Translations under genes and position numbers: made by a program | Source of the DNA: JBHJHK01 sp050330975 | GTDB lineage: Bacteria; Pseudomonadota; Gammaproteobacteria; Competibacterales; Competibacteraceae | NCBI GenBank assembly: GCA_050330975.1 | Contig: JBHJHK010000387.1 | Coordinates: forward strand, 1 to 11,747 | Reading direction: 5' to 3' | DNA length: 11,747 nucleotides | Notes under the pieces: model-generated | Told to the model about the DNA's origin: nothing | Databases searched by the model: none | What the model saw: the letters and a program-made list of their open reading frames with translations, nothing else | Shown here: in pieces, positions 5,566 to 11,747 of the stretch | Layout of the letters: every line of letters begins with the position of its first letter | Position numbering within the stretch: the first letter of the stretch is position 1

Positions 5566-7746
5566 GTGATTCGAGCCCCCCAGCCCTGCGGCACCTCGGC
5601 GAAGCGCCAGCGATTTCCCAGCAGGGCTGGGTCGTGGTGTTGCCTAGGGGCCCTGATGCTCTTTTGTACTGAATTGCTCTGGGCCCAGGGCAGCGCTGTA
5701 CTACAGTCTATCGATGTCACCAATCTGTCGGGCAACCGAGTGCAGCTGCGCTTTCAGCTGTCCCAAGCTGTGCCCGAACCCAGGAGTTTTACCATCAACA
5801 ACCCCGCCCGGGTGGTGCTGGATTTTTTTGGCACCAGCAGCGGCTTGGCCGAGCGGGAGCAGGCCATAGGTGTGGGCGTCGTGGAGTCGGTAACGGTGTT
5901 GGAGGGGGGGGACCGGACTCGGGCTTCCATCAATCTCTCCTCCCTGGTGCCGTTTCGGGTTCAGCGCCAGGGCAATCTAGTGGTTTTGACCCTGGGGGCC
6001 GAGGACGGTGGGGTTCCCACCACGTCCCGCCAGGAGGTGCCCGGAACTTTGACGGGCCCCGTCGATGTCGCCAGCCAAGTCAACAGCGTCGATTTTCGTC
6101 GCGGGGCCCAGGGGGAGGGCATTATCTCCATCGAACTGTCCAATCCCGCCACGGTGGTGGACGTTCGCGAGGAAGGTAGCCAAATTATCGCCGATTTCAT
6201 CGGTTCTCGATTGCTGCGCGGTCAAGAGCGACGGTTGGATGTCACTGATTTTGCTACACCGGTGTTGCTCATCGACGCCTTCAACCGCGACGGAGATGCC
6301 CGGGTCGCCATTCAACCGACAGGTCTTTACGAGTATCTGGCCTTTCAGGCAGACAATCGCTACGTCATCGAGGTAAAGCCCCTCGCCGAAGAAGAAGTCG
6401 AGGACCTTCAAGAGCAAGAATTCACTGGTGAGTTGCTGTCCCTCAATTTCCAAGATATCGAAGTCCGCGCCGTATTGCAGATCATCGCCGACTTCACAGG
6501 TCTCAACGTAGTAGTGAGTGATACGGTACAAGGCAACTTGACCTTGCGGCTGCAGAACGTGCCTTGGGATCAAGCCCTGGACATCATTTTGCGCACCAAG
6601 GGCTTGAGCCAGCGCCAAAATGGCAATGTCATTTTCATCGCACCGACGGAAGAGATCACTGCCCGAGAACGTTTGGAGCTGGAGGCTCAAAACCAGATAG
6701 AGGAATTGGTCCCCTTGCGGACTGAATTGGTACAGGTCAACTTTGCCAAGGCTGAAGACATCCGAGATCTAATCGATACGGAAAGGAGTGGCAATCGCGA
6801 AGATGAATTGTCTATCCTCTCACCACGGGGCAGTGCCATCGCCGACCCTCGCACCAATACCATACTGGTGAAAGACATTCCCTCCAAGCTCAGCGAGGCC
6901 AGGGAATTAATCGCTCGGTTGGATCGTCCAGTGCGCCAGGTACTCATCGATTCCCGGGTGGTCATTGCCAACGACGATTTTGAGCGAGATCTGGGTGTTC
7001 AGTTTGGTTTTACGAGAAATTTTCGCAATGGTGACGGCCTAGGTACTGTATCAGGAGGTCTGGAGGCCACCGATAGTATCATCAACGAGGGCGCGGCGAA
7101 CAGCCAAACTACTGGTAATCCTTTCCCCGTATCGGTTCCCGCACTAGCTGATCGTTTGGGTGTGGCGCTCCCAGTGACCAACCCTACCGGCACTTTGGCG
7201 CTGGCATTACTTGGCAAAGATTACTTACTCGATTTGGAGTTGTCGGCCTCACAGGTTGAGGGCCAGATTGAAATTGTTTCCAATCCGCGTGTTATCACTA
7301 CCGATCGCCGCGAGGCCACAGTATTACAGGGTTCGGAGATCCCCTTCGTTACCCTCGAAGACGGCCAGCCTGTTGTCGCGTTTAAGGAGGCCTTCCTCGA
7401 ATTGAGGGTAACACCTCAAATCACTCCTAATGATCGCATTATCATGGATCTCGTTGTTACCAATGACACTCAGGGTCAGTTGGTGCAAACTGCTACAGGT
7501 TTTGAAGAACCCACCATAGATCGCCGAGAAGTGGATACCCAAGTCTTGGTGGATAACGGCGAAACAGTTGTTTTGGGTGGTGTTTATGAGCAGACACGCA
7601 ACAATAGTGTCATTAAGGTGCCCCTGTTGGGCGACCTTCCCATCTTGGGCCGACTGTTCAAAAGCACGTCCGCTGAAGATGACCAAAGCGAGTTGCTCAT
7701 CTTTGTCACGCCCACCATCATAAACGAAGGCATTGCCATCCGTTGA
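5566..7746 (+). CDS. pilQ: Type IV pilus outer-membrane secretin PilQ
   Basis: PilQ forms the multimeric outer-membrane channel through which the pilus is extruded and retracted. The predicted 726 residues fit the family. A signal peptide is followed by mature protein from about residue 41. Next come two peptidoglycan-binding AMIN domains (about 45-143 and 172-275), then an N0/STN domain starting near 289 (LLSLNFQDIEVRAVLQIIAD). The N1 secretin domain runs from about 382 to 475, including NTILVKDIPSKLSEARELI. The secretin barrel (about 480-720) carries the signature VPLLGDLPILGRLFK from residue 685. GTG 5566 has GGGAGGA (5552-5558) 7 bases upstream; a TTG at 5548 lies before that site. The part from about base 6420 onward uses more A/T-ending codons than the first part. 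Confidence 0.96.
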   Translation: MIRAPQPCGTSAKRQRFPSRAGSWCCLGALMLFCTELLWAQGSAVLQSIDVTNLSGNRVQLRFQLSQAVPEPRSFTINNPARVVLDFFGTSSGLAEREQAIGVGVVESVTVLEGGDRTRASINLSSLVPFRVQRQGNLVVLTLGAEDGGVPTTSRQEVPGTLTGPVDVASQVNSVDFRRGAQGEGIISIELSNPATVVDVREEGSQIIADFIGSRLLRGQERRLDVTDFATPVLLIDAFNRDGDARVAIQPTGLYEYLAFQADNRYVIEVKPLAEEEVEDLQEQEFTGELLSLNFQDIEVRAVLQIIADFTGLNVVVSDTVQGNLTLRLQNVPWDQALDIILRTKGLSQRQNGNVIFIAPTEEITARERLELEAQNQIEELVPLRTELVQVNFAKAEDIRDLIDTERSGNREDELSILSPRGSAIADPRTNTILVKDIPSKLSEARELIARLDRPVRQVLIDSRVVIANDDFERDLGVQFGFTRNFRNGDGLGTVSGGLEATDSIINEGAANSQTTGNPFPVSVPALADRLGVALPVTNPTGTLALALLGKDYLLDLELSASQVEGQIEIVSNPRVITTDRREATVLQGSEIPFVTLEDGQPVVAFKEAFLELRVTPQITPNDRIIMDLVVTNDTQGQLVQTATGFEEPTIDRREVDTQVLVDNGETVVLGGVYEQTRNNSVIKVPLLGDLPILGRLFKSTSAEDDQSELLIFVTPTIINEGIAIR

Positions 7747-7804
7747 GCCAGGAGCACAGATGGATAACGATACGATGGTCTATGGAGAACGGGGAGCTGA
7801 TCTC

Positions 7805-10123
7805 ATGTCGATAGCCGGATCGATAGCCGGATGGAGCAAATGCCTTATCTCTAGTTTGCTCATTTTGATGGTCTATGGCTGTGGTGGAGGTAGTGGCAAC
7901 GATAGCGGATCATTTACCGGCGATGAGCCGGTGGATGAAACGGGTGAGCTTTCACTTACCATTGCTGCAGAAAATACAACATTGCCGGTAAACCTCAATG
8001 CGGCGTCACCTTCTTTTATTTCGCCATTTACTACTGAAGTCACTGTAGTCGTGAGGGATGATCAGGGACGGGCCGCTCCCAATGGTACAGAAGTCCAAAT
8101 GGTGTTAGACGGCGTGGATGGTGGGGGGTTGGCACTGCTCGACGGCACCGACCCCGTCAACCCCGATGGATCGATAGGTCAGTTTCAAAGTTTGACCAAT
8201 GTAACCGCCAGCGGCGTAGCACAGTTTTATTTCACTTCCGACGTGGTGCCGGGGGAAGTGACCATCACCGCCTCGGCTTTGGACGATGTCAGCGGAGTTA
8301 CCATATCTAGCAGTGAAACCATCACCGTTTTGGGCGCTGACCGCCCAGCCTCATCCCTGCGCTTCAGCGGTCCGTTTGTCGAAGCCGTCATCGCCAATGC
8401 CTCGAGTTTTGGCGCCTTTCCCGCCGATGGCACCTACAGCCGGGTGGTGAGCATTGTGGTCACTGATCCCAACGGCAATCCGGTGCTCCCCAATACCCCC
8501 GTGGATTTCTTTTTGATCGATAGCCCTGTGGTGGGATTTCCCCAGCAGGGGGCCGGATCGTTTCTGGTGGCTGGGGGAGACGGTAACCCCGTAGAAGGCG
8601 GTTTTCAGTTCATCGCCGGCAGTGGTCAATTTCAGACCTTGGGGGTATTGCCCGGCGATCGGTTGGTACTGGACGGGACCCAGACGGTGTTGCCCAACAA
8701 CCTGGCTCTGACTGGGGTGAGAGCCGTCGAGTCGGTATCGAATCAATCGGTGCTGCTCACCGACGACGAGGGGCCCGCCTTTGCCGCCAATGGGGGTATC
8801 GACAACGGCGCTACGGTGCCGTACATCATTGGCCGAGCCCAGAATGCGACCATCTTGTCGCCGGCGTTCACCGGTATCAATGGCGTCACCAACACTATCT
8901 TGACTTATCCCCAAACCCTGGTGGGCCGTACGGCCATCTTGGCCGCTTGTGTGAGCGATGCCGGGGTCTGTACCGTTCTCAATACCTGCAATGCCCAGGG
9001 CGATGGTTGCAGCGCGGTTTTTCTCCCCGCCGACACGGGGGATGCCGTCACCTTGACGGTGTCGCAAACGGAGCTGGAGGCCAACACCACTTCTGTGCTC
9101 GAAATGTGTTTGCGGGATGAAAACTTCACCCCACTCCAAGGCACACCGATAACCTATGAAGTGGGCACAGGGAATCTGGGCGCGGCGACTATATCCGTCA
9201 ACGGCAACACGGCGATAACGGGCTCGTTCACCACGGGCAGCGATGGCTGCGCCACAGTGGTTGTCGAAGCCGCAGGCCAGTTGCCCAATACTGGCGATAT
9301 TGTGATCAGCTTCGATGCCCCAGGTGTGGGAGATCCGGTGTTGGTGACGGTGCTCGATCCCGGTGGTGCCACCCTCGACATCATCGCCGAAGACTGTGAT
9401 ATCGACGAGTACCTGGCGTTTAACCAGTTTCTGCGGCCCACGCCCCCTGAGTCTGTGGTGTGTAATCTCGTGATCCAGGTCACCGACGATGACTCCACAC
9501 TGCCCGTGTCGGATGTGATCATCACCGCCTCATCGGAGTTTACCCCCGAAGATGAGACTGGAGTTTCCCCCGAACCTCCAATCTTCGACATCGAATTTTC
9601 TCCCCAGGCGGCGGGTGGTAACCAGGGGGTCACCAACGAAAGCGGCATTGTCCAGGTCAGGGTCGAGCTTCGGGTGGGCGGTGAAACTACGGTGACATTC
9701 TCCGGCGCCGATAGTGAGGACGCGTTCAGCATCAATTTGCCTTTGGAGCAGTTTGCCGCTGAAATTCAAGTCCTCAGTCAGGACTCCCAACTGTTCGGTG
9801 GTCGTGCTGGCCTCGGCATTACCGTCTTCGAACTTCAAGTGCGCAGCCCCGTGACCAATTTGGCCTTACCGGGCGTAGTTGTCACCCACACCCTTGGCGA
9901 ATTTAACTTCATCAATGTCACCGATGTGGACTACGTGCCCTCCTTTGGCATTGGCAGTGGCATCACCGATGAAACAGGTACGGTGACCGTCACGATTACC
10001 TTTGACTACGGCGTGCCCGACGACGAAGAAGAAGCGGACTACACAATCACCTTCTTTGTCGAGGGGGGTGGTGGTTTTGAACTGGAAGAAACCATCACTT
10101 TTGCCTTTGGTACCGTCGAATAA
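7805..10123 (+). CDS. Large Ig-like repeat lipoprotein after pilQ (function unknown)
   Basis: From ATG 7805 the product is 772 residues. It has a signal peptide with membrane core LISSLLILMVYG and a lipobox-like VYGC with Cys26 (Tyr at -2 is unusual), then a Gly/Ser/Asp linker. I see about five beta-rich segments of bacterial Ig-like (Big_1, invasin-like) character. The first (about 47-175) has TEVTVVVRDDQGRAAPNGT, and the second starts near 181 with VVSIVVTDPNGNPVLPNTPV. The third (about 365-525) holds Cys382, 389, 395, 402, 435 and 482; Cys531 and Cys553 follow. The last runs from about 640 to the end. The mature part has no lysine, one histidine and many Asp/Glu. ATG 7805 has GGGGAG (7791-7796) 8 bases upstream; ATG 7760, after AGGAG, would add 15 residues and is the alternative. 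It probably belongs to the pil operon. It may be a pilus-associated or surface adhesion protein, but the role is inferred only from context. Confidence 0.8.
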   Translation: MSIAGSIAGWSKCLISSLLILMVYGCGGGSGNDSGSFTGDEPVDETGELSLTIAAENTTLPVNLNAASPSFISPFTTEVTVVVRDDQGRAAPNGTEVQMVLDGVDGGGLALLDGTDPVNPDGSIGQFQSLTNVTASGVAQFYFTSDVVPGEVTITASALDDVSGVTISSSETITVLGADRPASSLRFSGPFVEAVIANASSFGAFPADGTYSRVVSIVVTDPNGNPVLPNTPVDFFLIDSPVVGFPQQGAGSFLVAGGDGNPVEGGFQFIAGSGQFQTLGVLPGDRLVLDGTQTVLPNNLALTGVRAVESVSNQSVLLTDDEGPAFAANGGIDNGATVPYIIGRAQNATILSPAFTGINGVTNTILTYPQTLVGRTAILAACVSDAGVCTVLNTCNAQGDGCSAVFLPADTGDAVTLTVSQTELEANTTSVLEMCLRDENFTPLQGTPITYEVGTGNLGAATISVNGNTAITGSFTTGSDGCATVVVEAAGQLPNTGDIVISFDAPGVGDPVLVTVLDPGGATLDIIAEDCDIDEYLAFNQFLRPTPPESVVCNLVIQVTDDDSTLPVSDVIITASSEFTPEDETGVSPEPPIFDIEFSPQAAGGNQGVTNESGIVQVRVELRVGGETTVTFSGADSEDAFSINLPLEQFAAEIQVLSQDSQLFGGRAGLGITVFELQVRSPVTNLALPGVVVTHTLGEFNFINVTDVDYVPSFGIGSGITDETGTVTVTITFDYGVPDDEEEADYTITFFVEGGGGFELEETITFAFGTVE
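7808..7831 (+). repeat. 12-bp tandem duplication in the signal-peptide region
   Basis: TCGATAGCCGGA occurs twice in a row (7808-7819 and 7820-7831), encoding SIAG-SIAG just after the chosen start codon of the Ig-like lipoprotein gene. The length is a multiple of three, so the frame is kept. It looks like a slippage duplication that lengthens the n-region of the signal peptide. Confidence 0.85.
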
Positions 10124-10159
10124 TGGTTGACCTTCGGTTCCAGCACCGCTGATACCCCA

Positions 10160-10191
10160 GACGCCCGCGGCAACCGCGGGCGTCGACTTTT
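10160..10191 (+). terminator. Strong intrinsic terminator of the pil operon
   Basis: GACGCCCGCGG (10160-10170) and CCGCGGGCGTC (10174-10184) form a perfect 11-bp GC stem with loop CAA, followed by GAC and TTTT (10188-10191). It lies 37 bases after the stop of the Ig-like lipoprotein gene. This is the strongest terminator in the window and separates the pil transcript from aroK-aroB. Confidence 0.82.
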
Positions 10192-10211
10192 GCGGGCTAA
10201 CCCTGGCCTCC

Positions 10212-10240
10212 ATTGCCCTGGGGCAATCAGTGGGTAAGAT
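10212..10240 (+). promoter_or_regulatory. Candidate aroK promoter with overlapping palindrome
   Basis: TTGCCC (10213-10218) and TAAGAT (10235-10240) have a 16-base spacer and each match the sigma-70 consensus at four of six positions. The near-perfect palindrome ATTGCCC-TG-GGGCAAT (10212-10227) covers the -35, as an operator would. The predicted start of transcription falls at or next to the aroK ATG at 10247. Confidence 0.38.
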
Positions 10241-10246
10241 ATCCCC

Positions 10247-10783
10247 ATGGCCAACCTCATCCTCGTCGGCCCCATGGGGGCCGGTAAGACCACCATCGGT
10301 CGTCGTTTGGCGACTGCTCTCCAGTGGGCGTTCTGCGACAGCGATCGCGAAATCGAACGCCGCACGGGGGTGTCCATCCCGTTGATCTTTGAGCTTGAAG
10401 GCGAGGCCGGTTTTCGCGCCCGGGAGAAAACCGTGCTGGAAGAATTGTGTCGCCGCCAATCTACCGTCATCGCCACCGGTGGTGGCGCCGTACTCGACGC
10501 TGCCAATCGCCGTTGTCTCAAGGCCAGTGGTCGAGTGATTTACCTGCGGGTCTCCGTGGACGAGCAACTGCGCCGCCTGGCTCGCGATAACCAACGTCCC
10601 CTGCTCCAAACCGACGATCCTCGCCGCCGTCTGGAAACCCTGGCCGCCCAGCGCGAGCCGCTGTATCGCGAGATTGCCGATTGGGTGGTGACCACCGATG
10701 ACCAGGGGGCTACCCACGTCGTCCAGCAATTGCTCAAGTTGGTGGCGAGGGAAGTCGATTCCCAACTAGGAAATCCACCTTGA
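10247..10783 (+). CDS. aroK: Shikimate kinase
   Basis: AroK phosphorylates shikimate with ATP to shikimate 3-phosphate in the route to chorismate. The predicted 178 residues fit the AroK family. Visible sites are the Walker A motif GPMGAGKT (8-15), shikimate-binding Asp33 in CDSDREIE, Arg57 in GFRARE, the GGGAV motif (78-82), lid Arg117 in NQRPLL, and Arg136 in REPLY. The start at ATG 10247 gives the usual N-terminus ANLILVGPMGAGKTT. The ribosome-binding site is weak: there is no AGGAG, only GGGTAAGA 7-14 bases upstream, and the message may be almost leaderless. The gene overlaps aroB by four bases, so the two are probably co-translated. The aroK-aroB pair next to pilMNOPQ is a known conserved arrangement. 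Confidence 0.96.
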   Translation: MANLILVGPMGAGKTTIGRRLATALQWAFCDSDREIERRTGVSIPLIFELEGEAGFRAREKTVLEELCRRQSTVIATGGGAVLDAANRRCLKASGRVIYLRVSVDEQLRRLARDNQRPLLQTDDPRRRLETLAAQREPLYREIADWVVTTDDQGATHVVQQLLKLVAREVDSQLGNPP

Positions 10784-11747
10784 AGATCCTAGACGTCGAA
10801 CTGGGGGAGCGTCGCTACCCCATCTACATCGGCACTGGGCTCTTGGCCCAGCGCCCATTGTGGCAGCGCCACATCGCCGGTCGCCAGGTGATGATCGTCA
10901 CCAACGCCACCATAGCCCCCCACTATCTGGATCTGTTGACCGAAACCCTCGGGGACTTCCAGGTGGCGTCGGTGATACTCCCCGACGGCGAACGCCACAA
11001 AAACCTGGAGGTGCTGCAACGGGTCTTCGATGGGCTGATGGATCACCGCTTCCACCGGGATTGCACTGTGGTGGCCCTGGGAGGGGGGGTCGTCGGCGAT
11101 ATGGCGGGTTTTGCCGCCGCCTGCTACCAGCGGGGGGTCGACCTCGTCCAAGTGCCCACTTCGCTCCTGGCCCAGGTGGACTCTTCCGTGGGGGGAAAGA
11201 CTGGCGTCAACCACCCGGCGGGCAAGAATATGATCGGTGCCTTCCACCAACCCCGCTGCGTCGTGGTGGACCTAGAGGTGTTGGCGACATTGCCGGGGCG
11301 GGAACTGCGGGCCGGCCTCGCCGAAGTGATCAAATACGGCCTCATTGGCGACGCCGCCTTCTTCGCCTGGCTCGAGGAACGGCTGCCCGCCCTCTTGGGG
11401 GTTGACCTCGACGCCCTGGGGGAGGCCGTGGAGCGGTCTTGCCGCCACAAAGCCGCCCTGGTTATTGCCGACGAGCGAGAGGTGGGCCAGCGAGCCCTCC
11501 TCAACCTGGGGCATACCTTTGGCCACGCCATCGAAGCCGCCACGGGTTACGGCCCGGGGCTCCACGGCGAGGCCGTGGCCGCTGGCACGGTCATGGCGGC
11601 CCATCTCTCCCAGCGACTCCTGGGCCTCGACGCCAGTGCCCGGGAACGCATCGTCGACCTCTATCGCCGCACAGAGCTCCCCGCCCCCCCCGGCGGGGGG
11701 CGGCGGGGGGGGGGGGGGGGCGGGGGGGGGGGGGGGGGGGCGGGGGG
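10780..11747 (+). CDS. aroB: 3-dehydroquinate synthase, truncated at the contig end
   Basis: AroB converts DAHP to 3-dehydroquinate using NAD and a divalent metal, the second step of the shikimate pathway. The frame opens at TTG 10780, overlapping the aroK stop (TTGA), with TAGGA (10767-10771) 8 bases upstream, and gives KILDVELGERRYPIYIG, the normal AroB N-terminus. Motifs are LPDGERHKNLE, ALGGGVVGDMAGF, PTSLLAQVDSSVGGKTGVNH, GKNMIGAFHQP, AEVIKYG, LNLGHTFGHAIEA and LHGEAVAAG. The metal ligands appear as Glu182, His245 and His262, with the same spacing as Glu184, His247 and His264 of E. coli AroB. About 305 residues are credible. After roughly base 11690 the sequence becomes G-rich junk, and the last ~50 residues of a typical ~360-residue enzyme are missing. 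Confidence 0.95.
   Translation, partial: MKILDVELGERRYPIYIGTGLLAQRPLWQRHIAGRQVMIVTNATIAPHYLDLLTETLGDFQVASVILPDGERHKNLEVLQRVFDGLMDHRFHRDCTVVALGGGVVGDMAGFAAACYQRGVDLVQVPTSLLAQVDSSVGGKTGVNHPAGKNMIGAFHQPRCVVVDLEVLATLPGRELRAGLAEVIKYGLIGDAAFFAWLEERLPALLGVDLDALGEAVERSCRHKAALVIADEREVGQRALLNLGHTFGHAIEAATGYGPGLHGEAVAAGTVMAAHLSQRLLGLDASARERIVDLYRRTELPAPPGGGRRGGGGGGGGGGGAG
11692..11747. other. Poly-G artefact at the right end
   Basis: From about 11692 the sequence is almost only G with a few C. It would encode a run of glycine and arginine inside aroB, where the family has ordinary sequence. This is the pattern of failed base calls or a low-quality contig end. The exact point where true sequence ends, between about 11680 and 11700, cannot be fixed by eye. 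Confidence 0.85.

Noticed and set aside
4920..5735. Reverse-strand open frame opposite pilP and the start of pilQ
   Set aside because: Its composition is what a GC-rich antisense frame gives, and the forward genes have clear family motifs. Similar long antisense frames opposite gltA, pilO, pilQ, the lipoprotein gene and aroK were dropped for the same reason.
7733..7760. A start for the lipoprotein overlapping the end of pilQ
   Set aside because: It has no ribosome-binding site of its own and would put over 20 residues before the signal peptide. ATG 7805 or 7760 fits better.

Overview
The window looks like one complete contig of a GC-rich bacterium, most likely a gammaproteobacterium. The block pilM-pilN-pilO-pilP-pilQ followed by aroK-aroB is a well-known gammaproteobacterial arrangement, and the citrate synthase is the long type II form usual in Gram-negatives. 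I cannot name the genus. Both ends look like sequencing or assembly artefacts. Bases 1-257 form a fold-back palindrome, and the last ~50 bases are almost pure G.

Layout, all genes on the + strand: (1) 131-301, the C-terminal tail of an unidentified protein inside and just after the fold-back. (2) 302-510, a leader region with an AT-rich promoter-like patch and two mutually exclusive GC hairpins, ending in a T5 run. (3) 511-762, rpmE2, the cysteine-free (zinc-independent) L31 ribosomal protein. (4) 854-2146, gltA, citrate synthase, then a terminator hairpin. (5) 2147-2572, a 426-base non-coding stretch with a plausible sigma-70 promoter and a 17-bp direct repeat. (6) 2573-7746, pilMNOPQ, the type IV pilus alignment subcomplex and outer-membrane secretin. 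(7) 7805-10123, a large predicted lipoprotein with Ig-like beta-sandwich repeats and no lysine in its mature part. (8) A strong intrinsic terminator at 10160-10191. (9) 10247 to the right end, aroK and a 3'-truncated aroB from the shikimate pathway, with their own promoter-like sequence.

How they work together: PilM (cytoplasmic, actin-like) binds the N-terminus of PilN. PilN and PilO form the inner-membrane coiled-coil dimer. The lipoprotein PilP links them to PilQ, the outer-membrane pore through which the pilus passes. The Ig-like lipoprotein gene follows pilQ with no visible terminator between them and is closed off by the strong terminator, so it is probably the last gene of the pilus operon. 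AroK and AroB catalyse two steps towards chorismate and are read separately from the pilus genes.

The most unusual item is the Ig-like lipoprotein at the end of the pilus operon: 746 mature residues with no lysine, one histidine, about fifteen arginines, eight cysteines and a very acidic composition. It is a candidate surface or pilus-associated accessory protein. The rpmE2 leader and the repeat-bearing pil promoter region are the best regulatory candidates.
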